Source: Pedobacter sp. L105 (GTDB lineage: Bacteria; Bacteroidota; Bacteroidia; Sphingobacteriales; Sphingobacteriaceae). From it: a DNA stretch of 64,000 nt. Shown piece after piece: positions 52,021-59,122 of the stretch. The DNA is taken from NCBI RefSeq assembly GCF_009765875.1, contig NZ_LMUP01000004.1:524056-588055 (forward strand), written 5' to 3'. Numbering within the stretch: the stretch's first letter is position 1; each line of letters opens with the position of its first letter. The notes under the pieces are model-generated. The model saw only the letters and a program-made list of their open reading frames with translations. It was not told the DNA's origin and made no database searches. The position numbers were made by a program, and so were the translations under genes.

Positions 52021-52450
52021 AATTTACCAAAATCGCCTGTAATATCTGCTATGATAATTTTCAGAAAATGCCGATGGGATTCCAGATGTGGAAAACGGGC
52101 AACATCACCAAAGGTGTAAAAATTCATGACCGGAGCAATCAGATTTTTGCCATACTGCTGTGCCTGAGCAGGAAAGGCCTGCCGGTCATGTTTACCCTGG
52201 AACAGATATAACGGGATATATTGTCCGCCGAATAAAAGACTGATATCGTTAGCTATAATTGCGGGCCATAACTTCAATAAACTTAGCCTGGCTCCTTTGA
52301 TATATCTGGCGTTCCGGGCCCTCCATAAACATACAAAAGAACAGGTAAAGCAGAAGATGCTCCTTTTATAATGATGGCTTGTTTGACCCCTTTTATTATA
52401 GGCCATTCTATTTCCGATATACTTTTATTCGTCGATGCACCAAGCTTCAT
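52008..52450 (-). pseudogene. Alpha/beta hydrolase remnant with internal deletion and frameshift
   Basis: From ATG 52450 the frame reads KLGASTNKSISEIEWPIIKG, then QAIIIKGASSALPVLLYVYG and GPGTPD, the N-terminal beta/oxyanion region (HGGPGTP type) of a prolyl-aminopeptidase-like hydrolase. It stops at TAA shortly after. From about 52325 a second frame gives a C-terminal segment of the same family: LLKLWPAIIANDIS, then YIPLYLFQGKHDRQ and a late FPHLESH, ending at 52008-52010. The nucleophile elbow and lid (about 200 residues) are missing. This is a deletion plus frameshift relic. Its 5' end overlaps the PTPS-like gene end. Confidence 0.7.
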
Positions 52451-52793
52451 CACTGCCGGCAACCAGCCTTACTTTATGCAGAGAGGCATTGATCTCCAGC
52501 AAGCCGGGCTTGATCAGTTTAAAGATTTCCAGCGTCAGCATTTCGAGCGAGATCACTTTCCCTAACAAAAAATCAACCTCGGTATTCAGATTTTTAAAAC
52601 TGATCTTTTGAACCAGTTTTTCTTCGAGCAGCTGACTCAGGATTTTTAAGTCCAGCAGGTAGCCATTTTCCGGATTGATATTTCCTTTTAGCGTAACAAA
52701 AAGCTCATAATCATGCCCGTACCATTTAGACTGGGTTTTAAAATGCATCTGGTGAACCGCTGTAAATTTTATCCTCCGGGTAATATAAATCAT
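52425..52793 (-). CDS. PTPS/QueD-like protein lacking catalytic residues
   Basis: A 122-residue protein from the ATG at 52793. The fold pattern is that of 6-pyruvoyl-tetrahydropterin synthase/QueD: FTAVHQMHF, GHDYELFVTLKGNINPENGY, LDLKILSQLLEE, NLNTEVDF. However, the catalytic Cys and first His of the C...HGHNY motif are missing (only GHDY remains), and the DHKNLN position reads SFKNLN. Thus zinc binding is incomplete and catalysis unlikely. It may be a degenerate paralogue or a structural form. It directly precedes the hydrolase remnant. Confidence 0.65.
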   Translation of the reverse strand: MIYITRRIKFTAVHQMHFKTQSKWYGHDYELFVTLKGNINPENGYLLDLKILSQLLEEKLVQKISFKNLNTEVDFLLGKVISLEMLTLEIFKLIKPGLLEINASLHKVRLVAGSDEAWCIDE

Positions 52794-52895
52794 AGCGCAA
52801 TATAATATAAACTGGAACAGAAGCACCGTTCACGATCGGCCACAGGCTATTATTAATAATAATTTGTTAGTCATAATAACAAACAGACAATCAAA

Positions 52896-52920
52896 AGCAA
52901 CACTGTTGCTTATATATTTG
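52896..52920 (+). promoter_or_regulatory. MerC promoter with a palindromic site
   Basis: AGCAACACTGTTGCT (52896-52910) is a 15-bp inverted repeat (arms AGCAAC/GTTGCT) immediately before the -7 box TATATTTG (52913-52920), five bases from the merC start. A Fur/Zur- or MerR-like regulator could act here; the regulator is unknown. Confidence 0.6.
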
Positions 52921-52924
52921 CGGA

Positions 52925-53320
52925 ATGAAATTACTTCCTAAATCCGAAAGGTTGGATCACCTGGGCATGGTTGCTTCTATTGCATGTGCCATACATTGTG
53001 CTGCACTACCATTGATTATTACCGCACTGCCCTTACTAGGCCTTGAGTTTTTAGCCAATAAATGGGTGGAAATTTTTATGATCTGCCTTTCCCTGGCAGT
53101 AGGTATTTCTGCGTTAGCTTCTTCGTATCCGATCCATAAAAAAGTATTGCCTGTAGTAGTGCTGATCTCGGGATTTATTTTAATTGCTGCAGGCCATTTT
53201 GTCTTCAAAAATGCGGAAGCTATCATTGTTCCACTGGGAGGTTTTACCATTGCTGCAGCCCATTTGATCAACTGGAACTATAACCGGGTATGTAAACATG
53301 GCCCCGGGTACCATCACTGA
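52925..53320 (+). CDS. MerC-domain membrane protein
   Basis: A 131-residue protein with four transmembrane helices. The MerC signature CAIHCAALPL (two Cys in the first helix, positions about 21 and 25) is present, and the C-terminus has YNRVCKHGPGYHH with a further Cys and histidines. MerC proteins transport Hg2+ or, in Bacteroidota, probably another soft metal. A palindromic operator and TAnnTTTG box precede it. Single-gene transcription unit. The substrate is inferred from the Cys/His set. Confidence 0.88.
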   Translation: MKLLPKSERLDHLGMVASIACAIHCAALPLIITALPLLGLEFLANKWVEIFMICLSLAVGISALASSYPIHKKVLPVVVLISGFILIAAGHFVFKNAEAIIVPLGGFTIAAAHLINWNYNRVCKHGPGYHH

Positions 53321-53578
53321 CCCTCTCGGTTTGTGGGGATGACGCCACAATTGCGTTTTTAGGATTTTAAACAGAAATTATTGATTTTCAGCAACTCCAC
53401 AACGAATCTTGTCCCTTTATCTAATAATATTAAAGGCGATAAGTGATAGCAGGTATAAACACACGATGACAATCTCGCTATTCCCCGTAAAAAAAGCATA
53501 ACAGACAGGAAAAAGTTCTAAACAGCATAAACCAGTTAACGTTTAAAATTTTTCTCGCTATATCAAAACGACTTTGCC

Positions 53579-53788
53579 CTATTGTTCTCTTTTACCCTTG
53601 GGAAGATCTTTGGGAGAGACACCGCCATCCATCAACGACTGTGCATACCCATCTTCAAATCCTCTTTTTAACAAGCAGCTTTCTTCATCTGAATGCTCTT
53701 CGCGCACTTTATTGAAGTAATATGATGATATAGAATGCATCGGGATCATACGCACCTTTACCAGGTGCCAGTTTTTAAAAATTTTCAT
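53579..53788 (-). CDS. Hypothetical protein of 69 residues
   Basis: ATG at 53788. Basic N-terminal half with KIFKNWHLVKVRMIPMHSI, then an acidic stretch and a Lys/Pro tail (PKDLPKGKREQ). No signal or membrane segment and no recognised family. The composition is protein-like and the surrounding 250 bp on each side hold no other ORF, so it is plausible as a small gene. Confidence 0.5.
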   Translation of the reverse strand: MKIFKNWHLVKVRMIPMHSISSYYFNKVREEHSDEESCLLKRGFEDGYAQSLMDGGVSPKDLPKGKREQ

Positions 53789-54292
53789 AGCTTTTGGTTG
53801 TATAAGTTTATACGTAAATCATAGCAATAGGGTTTTCTTAATCCATTATTTTATTGCCATTGTATATTTAAGCTTTTTTAATTTCTGTGTTATTATTATC
53901 ATTCTTAGTTCATCTTTTCTGGAAGGCATCTATATCGTATTGGTGTAAATAATAGGACGTGTAAAACGATGTCTTCCTGTAGCATAACTCAATTATGGTC
54001 TTTTAATCTGATATTTTACAATACTCCAATTCGCTATTAATTGTTTTCTTTTTTTAATTTATTTATACTTTTAAATCAAAAAAGCTTCCAGTTAATAATT
54101 CATATTGTTTTCTTTAAACGGTTCATAATAAGCAATACCGATGAAAACTCAAAGAATTCCCAATTAAAAATCCCATTTATTTCAAAATAAGAACTTAATT
54201 ATTCTAAATTAGATAATAAATGAAATTTATATCACAGTGAATAGTTATTCACCTTAGCTCAATGGTATAAAAAAATAAAAATTAATTTATAG
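53789..54292. other. AT-rich non-coding stretch
   Basis: About 500 bp of strongly AT-rich sequence with many stop codons in all frames. I see no RNA gene, repeat or promoter that I can support. Confidence 0.5.
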
Positions 54293-54421
54293 CTAATCAT
54301 TTGGAATTAACTCAACTCCAGGAATCTCAAAATCAGGTTTTTTAACCGGAAGGGTTAGGGTAATATCCTAGCCATTATCTGTCATCTTTAGCTCTGAACT
54401 ATCATGCAGGAATTGGGCATA
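54293..54421 (-). pseudogene. Possible 3' remnant of an alpha-L-fucosidase-like gene
   Basis: In one minus-strand frame the sequence reads YAQFLHDSSELKMTDNG, TAG (54368-54370), DITLTLPVKKPDFEIPGVEL, then a stop at 54293-54295. This resembles the LLxDxSEVKMT...TLTLP..KPD..VPVIEL tail of GH29 fucosidases. About 43 codons survive with one nonsense codon; upstream the frame is closed. I rate it as a likely decayed fragment, without certainty about the family. Confidence 0.4.
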
Positions 54422-54488
54422 TTTATACGATTATCACCATCTTATTCAAGAACGATCTTTGTTCAAACAGATTTATGACCTAAAGATT

Positions 54489-54496
54489 TATCTTTG
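54489..54496 (+). promoter_or_regulatory. Promoter -7 box for the AsmA-like gene
   Basis: TATCTTTG matches TAnnTTTG. It overlaps a TTG at 54494 that could otherwise be read as the start, so the transcript (from about 54503) must use a later start, TTG at 54521. Confidence 0.55.
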
Positions 54497-54520
54497 CAGA
54501 TCTTCAATCCTATCAACACC

Positions 54521-57500
54521 TTGAAAAAAGCGCTCAAAATCACCGGAATTATCATTGCCTTTGTAATCCTGCTGTTATTAACAGGACCTTATCTTTTCCC
54601 GGGGACGATTTCCAGGGAGATCAATCAGGCGATAAATAGAAATATTAAAGGAAAGGCCAGCTTCGAAAGCAGCAAATTATCTTTCTTTACCCATTTCCCC
54701 TCACTCACCCTTACACTGCATGATTTTACGCTCAAAGGTTCTGCACCATTTGAGAAAGACACCCTGCTGTATAGTAAAGACCTCGCTTTCCGTGTAAATT
54801 TAAGCACCATTTTTTCCGAGCAGGTAAAGATCGACCAGGTCTTTATCGATCAGGCAAAGATCCATGTGCTGGTAGATGAAAAAGGAAATGCGAATTACAA
54901 TATCTATCAGAGCGCCGCAAATGCCCCATCAAAAAAGGACAGCAGCTCAACTGCGATTAAGATTGAAGGCATATTTATCAATAAAAGTGACCTGGTTTAT
55001 GACGATCATTCTGTCCCCCTATTGTTTAGCGCCAAAGGCTTAAACTATTCTGGAAAAGGTGATCTGAGCAAAGCGATTTTTGATCTGGAGAGCTTGCTTC
55101 AGGTAGAGTCGGTAGACGTGTATTATAACAAAACACCTTATCTGCTAAATAAGAAGATAAACGCCAGACTGGTTACCAAGATCAATACCAATTCACTGGA
55201 CCTGATGTTCAATGAGAACGACCTGAAGATCAATTCCCTCCCTATCCGGTTTACAGGAAGGTTTTCTTTTATCAAAGATGGTTATGATATCAACTTTAAA
55301 ACATCTGCCAAAGAAACCGATTTGCACAATATTTTCACAGCCCTGCCTCCGGATATTGTAGCCCGTATGGAAAAAACGAATATTAAAGGTTATGCAGAAA
55401 TCAATGCTTCCCTGATTGGAAAATATCTGGCAAAACAGAACATCATGCCAACGCTCGCGTTTAACATGAAGATACGCGACGGTTCGATCTCTAATCCAAA
55501 GGCCCCGCAGCCTATCAGCCATTTATTCCTTAACCTTCAAACCAGGTTACCCAGCTTAAATATGGATAGCTTATCCATCAATATGGACAGCCTGTATTTT
55601 AATATGGGTAAGAGTTATGTCAGTTCAGTAATTAAACTCAAGGGGTTAAAAGAACCTGAAATCTATATCAAAACACGTGCTGATATTGATCTGGACAAAT
55701 GGGGGAAAATATTCAGTATGGCACAGCTGAGGGGACAGTATACACTCAACTTAAAAGCGGACGGCAAATACACGAAAAAAATAGTACACAGTGGGATCAG
55801 GCAAGTAGACACTGTTATTGCTACGATACCTATTTTTACTTTAACCTCTTCGCTGACCAACGGATATATTAAATATGGTTCACTGCCTGCTGCCATCGAC
55901 AAGATTAGTTTTAACCTCAATGGACACAATAACGACGGTAATTATAAAAATACAGAACTGGACATCTCCGATTTAAATGTACAGGCTTTATCCAATTACA
56001 TCAGGGGTTTTGCCAAACTTAAAACCTCAGGCAGCACCCCTATTGATGTACAATTAAAATCAATGATCAACCTGGCAGAGATTAAAAACTTTTATCCGCT
56101 GAAAGGACTGGATTTAAATGGAAACCTGAACCTCGATGTACAAAGTAAAGGTGGGTATGATAAAGCGAAGAAGCTTTTTCCGGTAACGCAGGCTACAATT
56201 AAACTGATGAATGGACGTATCAAAACTTCCCATTTCGATCAGCCTTTAGAAAAGATCGTGATCGATGGAACACTGGTTAACAGCAACGGTCAGTTAAAGG
56301 GTACCCAGCTTTTTATCAAACCCATTTCCTTTCAGCTGGACGGACAGCCTTTTGTACTGAAAGCCGACCTTAAAAACTTTGACAACGTATCTTATGACGT
56401 GACTTCAAAAGGCCGGATTGATGTAGGTAAAATGTACCGTCTTTTTGCTATAAAGGGATATAATGTAAAAGGATCTGTCTATACCGATGTAACTTTTAAA
56501 GGATTGCAGAGCGATGCCACCAGTGGTAAATATAATAGACTGAACAACAAGGGTAAGATGCTGATCAATGACCTTACGCTGTCTACTGATCTTTTTCCAA
56601 AATCATTCCTGATTAAGAGTGGCATTTTCACCTTTATTCAGGATAAAATGAAGTTTGAAAAGTTTGATGCCAGTTATGGAAAATCTGATGTGGTAATGAA
56701 TGGTTATCTGGGGAATGTGATTAACTATGCCTTGTCTTCAAAAGCAAAACTGACTGGAAATTTCAACCTGCAGGGTAAAAAATTATTCGTCAATGAATTT
56801 ATGGTTTACCATGATTCAACAGCCACAGCAACTGCCCCGGCTGCAGGTAGCGGAGTGATCCTGATTCCGGGCAACCTGAATGTAACGGTATCTGCCAATG
56901 TTGGTAAAGTGTACTATAGCGGCCTGGAACTTAAACATGCAAAAGGCACTTTAATCCTCAACAATGGTACTTTAGCACTTCAGCAAACAGGCTTCAATTT
57001 AATTGATGCACAGGTAAACATGGATGCCAATTATAAGAGTTTAAGTACTAGGTCGGCCAGTTTCGATGCGCATTTAACTGCAAAGGAATTTGACATTTCC
57101 AAAGCCTATAAGCAAATTAAACTGTTCAGGGACTTAGCTACTTCAGCGTCCAAAGTAAAAGGTGTTGTTGGGCTGGATTATCAGTTATCCGGCAGGCTGA
57201 ACCAGGATATGTTCCCTGTTTTCCCTTCTTTAAAAGGTGGTGGTGTACTCTCACTTAAAAAGATCAGTCTAAGCGGATTTCAGGTGATGAATGCAGTAAG
57301 TCGTGCTACCAAACGGGATAGCTTATCCAATCCTGATCTTTCTGAAGTGAATATCAAAACTACCATTAACAACAATATCATTACGATTGAAAGGTTCAAA
57401 ATGCGCGTAGCAGGTTTCAGACCACGTTTTGAAGGCCAGGTAAGTTTTGACGGGCGATTAAACCTAAGCGGACGACTGGGCTTGCCGCCATTTGGAATTA

Positions 57501-57604
57501 TTGGTATTCCTTTGAGCATTACCGGAACACAGGAGAAACCAATAGTAGCATTAAAGAGAAACAAAGAGGGGAAACTGGATGAGACAGAGAATAAAGACCT
57601 TTAA
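54521..57604 (+). CDS. AsmA-like outer-membrane biogenesis protein
   Basis: About 1027 residues. The start is placed at a TTG (54521) because the -7 box at 54489-54496 lies over the earlier TTG. An N-terminal transmembrane anchor (ITGIIIAFVILLLLTGPYLF) is followed by an AsmA N-terminal domain (REINQAINRNIKGKASFESS) and a long beta-rich repeat body, and a C-terminal AsmA/DUF3971-like region near LSGRLGLPPFGIIGIPLSI. AsmA-type proteins form hydrophobic-groove bridges for phospholipid transport between membranes. It stands alone, with no nearby partner. Confidence 0.88.
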   Translation: MKKALKITGIIIAFVILLLLTGPYLFPGTISREINQAINRNIKGKASFESSKLSFFTHFPSLTLTLHDFTLKGSAPFEKDTLLYSKDLAFRVNLSTIFSEQVKIDQVFIDQAKIHVLVDEKGNANYNIYQSAANAPSKKDSSSTAIKIEGIFINKSDLVYDDHSVPLLFSAKGLNYSGKGDLSKAIFDLESLLQVESVDVYYNKTPYLLNKKINARLVTKINTNSLDLMFNENDLKINSLPIRFTGRFSFIKDGYDINFKTSAKETDLHNIFTALPPDIVARMEKTNIKGYAEINASLIGKYLAKQNIMPTLAFNMKIRDGSISNPKAPQPISHLFLNLQTRLPSLNMDSLSINMDSLYFNMGKSYVSSVIKLKGLKEPEIYIKTRADIDLDKWGKIFSMAQLRGQYTLNLKADGKYTKKIVHSGIRQVDTVIATIPIFTLTSSLTNGYIKYGSLPAAIDKISFNLNGHNNDGNYKNTELDISDLNVQALSNYIRGFAKLKTSGSTPIDVQLKSMINLAEIKNFYPLKGLDLNGNLNLDVQSKGGYDKAKKLFPVTQATIKLMNGRIKTSHFDQPLEKIVIDGTLVNSNGQLKGTQLFIKPISFQLDGQPFVLKADLKNFDNVSYDVTSKGRIDVGKMYRLFAIKGYNVKGSVYTDVTFKGLQSDATSGKYNRLNNKGKMLINDLTLSTDLFPKSFLIKSGIFTFIQDKMKFEKFDASYGKSDVVMNGYLGNVINYALSSKAKLTGNFNLQGKKLFVNEFMVYHDSTATATAPAAGSGVILIPGNLNVTVSANVGKVYYSGLELKHAKGTLILNNGTLALQQTGFNLIDAQVNMDANYKSLSTRSASFDAHLTAKEFDISKAYKQIKLFRDLATSASKVKGVVGLDYQLSGRLNQDMFPVFPSLKGGGVLSLKKISLSGFQVMNAVSRATKRDSLSNPDLSEVNIKTTINNNIITIERFKMRVAGFRPRFEGQVSFDGRLNLSGRLGLPPFGIIGIPLSITGTQEKPIVALKRNKEGKLDETENKDL

Positions 57605-57724
57605 ACGAAACATCATCAGAAAATAAATGTTAACCCTAAGCCTACAAATAACATCTTTAAAAATAAATATTAAATTATTTAAGTAATTTATTTTGTTTTA
57701 GTATAATCTTAATTACTTTTGAGA

Positions 57725-58219
57725 ATGAACTATGACAAATATGCTGATATTTCCATATCTCCAGACCGGCTAGATTATCTATTTTTAAGTAATGGCACAA
57801 AGGGCAATTTGAATAAACTCATTCATTTTCATCCTTTCTCCAATAATGATCAGATTTATAATTTATCCCTGGGCACAATTAAAGAAAATGGTAATGTTGA
57901 TTTTATTACACTATCGAAAAATGGAGATAGGAACAAAATTTTAGGTACAATTGGAAGTGCGGCCCATGCATTTAGTGAAAACTATCCTGAAAAAAAGATC
58001 TTTCTAAAAGGTGACACCGCAGTAAAGACACGACTGTATCAAATGGCCATCAACCATGCTTACAATGATATCAGTGAAACATTTGTAATTAGCGGACTGC
58101 AGATGGTAAATAAAAAATATATAGTTTATCCCTTTTTGCAAGGGACAAACTATGATGCCTTCTTATTCGAAAGGAAGAGTAAAAAGAATTGGGTAAAAAA
58201 ACTAGAAGTTGAAAACTGA
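57725..58219 (+). CDS. DUF6934 family protein
   Basis: A 164-residue protein from ATG 57725 (an upstream TTG is two codons earlier). It matches the DUF6934 pattern in Bacteroidota: DYLFLSNGTKGNLNKLI, IYNLSLGTIKENGN, then NKILGTIGSAAHAFSENYP and TRLYQMAINHAY. The function is unknown, but the family commonly sits beside a small basic protein and has been suspected as part of a toxin-antitoxin-like unit. Here the neighbour is encoded convergently and overlaps its last 18 bases. Confidence 0.78.
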   Translation: MNYDKYADISISPDRLDYLFLSNGTKGNLNKLIHFHPFSNNDQIYNLSLGTIKENGNVDFITLSKNGDRNKILGTIGSAAHAFSENYPEKKIFLKGDTAVKTRLYQMAINHAYNDISETFVISGLQMVNKKYIVYPFLQGTNYDAFLFERKSKKNWVKKLEVEN

Positions 58220-58357
58220 GTTTCCTATACTTTCATTGCTCTCTTCCATTTTCTCTGGAACTATCTTAGCATACTTGCTTAGAGTTTTGTCTACAGTAAA
58301 ATTAACACCTAGTAATTTTCCTATTTCTTTGATTTTCTTTTTTGATGTAGTTTTCAT
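58202..58357 (-). CDS. Small protein (51 residues) convergent with the DUF6934 gene
   Basis: ATG at 58357, TAG at 58204-58202. KIKEIGKLLGVNFTVDKTLSKYAKIVPEKM, split across the middle, has the GKLLGxxxxVDKTLxKY pattern I associate with small proteins found next to DUF6934. Basic N-terminus (MKTTSKKKIKEI). It overlaps the end of the DUF6934 gene by 18 bp on the other strand. A perfect 20-bp palindrome lies 45 bp upstream (58402-58421). The opposite-strand ORF of 61 residues is its shadow. Confidence 0.65.
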   Translation of the reverse strand: MKTTSKKKIKEIGKLLGVNFTVDKTLSKYAKIVPEKMEESNESIGNSVFNF

Positions 58358-58401
58358 ATCAGTACAATTTACAAGAAGTACAAATATAGAATAAACACCT
58401 T

Positions 58402-58421
58402 AATATTCTTTAAAGAATATT
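58402..58421. promoter_or_regulatory. 20-bp perfect palindrome upstream of the small DUF6934 partner
   Basis: AATATTCTTTAAAGAATATT, fully symmetric, 45 bp before the ATG at 58357. It is a candidate operator for autoregulation, or a weak AT hairpin. Confidence 0.5.
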
Positions 58422-58485
58422 TTTATTTCATTAAAATAAAAACAAAATAACAAACCTTCGCCAATTGCAGGTTTCCCAGTTTAAT

Positions 58486-58653
58486 TTACGCTGGGGTGTT
58501 CCGCATCATTAACATTGCCTTTACTGGGTTTTCTTTTTTAACTTCATCAGGAATCTCATCGCTCTGCCCTTTATAAAACATAACAATGGCCTGACCACCG
58601 GTTAAAGCATAAATAAAATATCTTTGATCTATCAAATAATTTATAGAGATCAT
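58486..58653 (-). CDS. Hypothetical small protein of 55 residues
   Basis: From ATG 58653: [18 protein letters not shown], then [20 protein letters not shown] and an MLMMRNTPA end. Composition looks coding, but no family is recognised. Its ATG (58651-58653) shares bases with the ATG (58652-58654) of the divergent DUF1348 gene, leaving no room for a promoter or RBS for one of them. It may be a remnant or use a leaderless transcript. Confidence 0.4.
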   Translation of the reverse strand: MISINYLIDQRYFIYALTGGQAIVMFYKGQSDEIPDEVKKENPVKAMLMMRNTPA

Positions 58654-59062
58654 GGAACAGAGACTTCCTTTACCACCGTTCAATTTCGAAACCGCAACAA
58701 AAAAAGTACAGCTGGCAGAAGATGCATGGAATAGCCGCGACCCGGAAAGAATTGCATTAGCTTATACCATTGATACAGAATGGCGCAACCGCGACCAGTT
58801 TATTCATGGCAGAGCAGAGGCTATTCAGTTTTTAACCGGCAAGTGGAAAAAAGAACTGGATTACAAACTAAAGAAAGAACTTTGGGCTTTTACAGACAAC
58901 AGAATTGCCGTAAGATTTGAATATGAATACCATAATGAAAAGGGTGAATGGTTCCGTGCTTATGGAAATGAGAATTGGGAGTTCGATGAAAATGGATTAA
59001 TGCAAAAGAGGTTTGCCAGCATCAACGATCTTGCCATTAAAGAAGAAGACAGGTATTTATAG
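58652..59062 (+). CDS. DUF1348 (NTF2-like) family protein
   Basis: A 136-residue cytoplasmic NTF2-fold protein. The family pattern is complete: [20 protein letters not shown] at the start, [19 protein letters not shown], a strand [11 protein letters not shown] and a [12 protein letters not shown] strand. It is related to nuclear transport factor 2-like enzymes with an unassigned substrate. The single-gene unit ends at a terminator at 59085-59114. Confidence 0.92.
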   Translation: MEQRLPLPPFNFETATKKVQLAEDAWNSRDPERIALAYTIDTEWRNRDQFIHGRAEAIQFLTGKWKKELDYKLKKELWAFTDNRIAVRFEYEYHNEKGEWFRAYGNENWEFDENGLMQKRFASINDLAIKEEDRYL

Positions 59063-59084
59063 GATTTAGCAGAGCGCTTTATGA

Positions 59085-59114
59085 AAAGGGTGAAACCAAA
59101 TGATTTCACCCTTT
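59085..59114. terminator. Terminator between DUF1348 and M13 peptidase genes
   Basis: AAAGGGTGAAA (59085-59095) pairs perfectly with TTTCACCCTTT (59104-59114) around an 8-nt loop. It serves both convergent genes. Confidence 0.85.
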
Positions 59115-59122
59115 ATTGAAAA

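Noticed and set aside
53321-53578. Intergenic space after merC
   Set aside because: No ORF, RNA or repeat could be supported.
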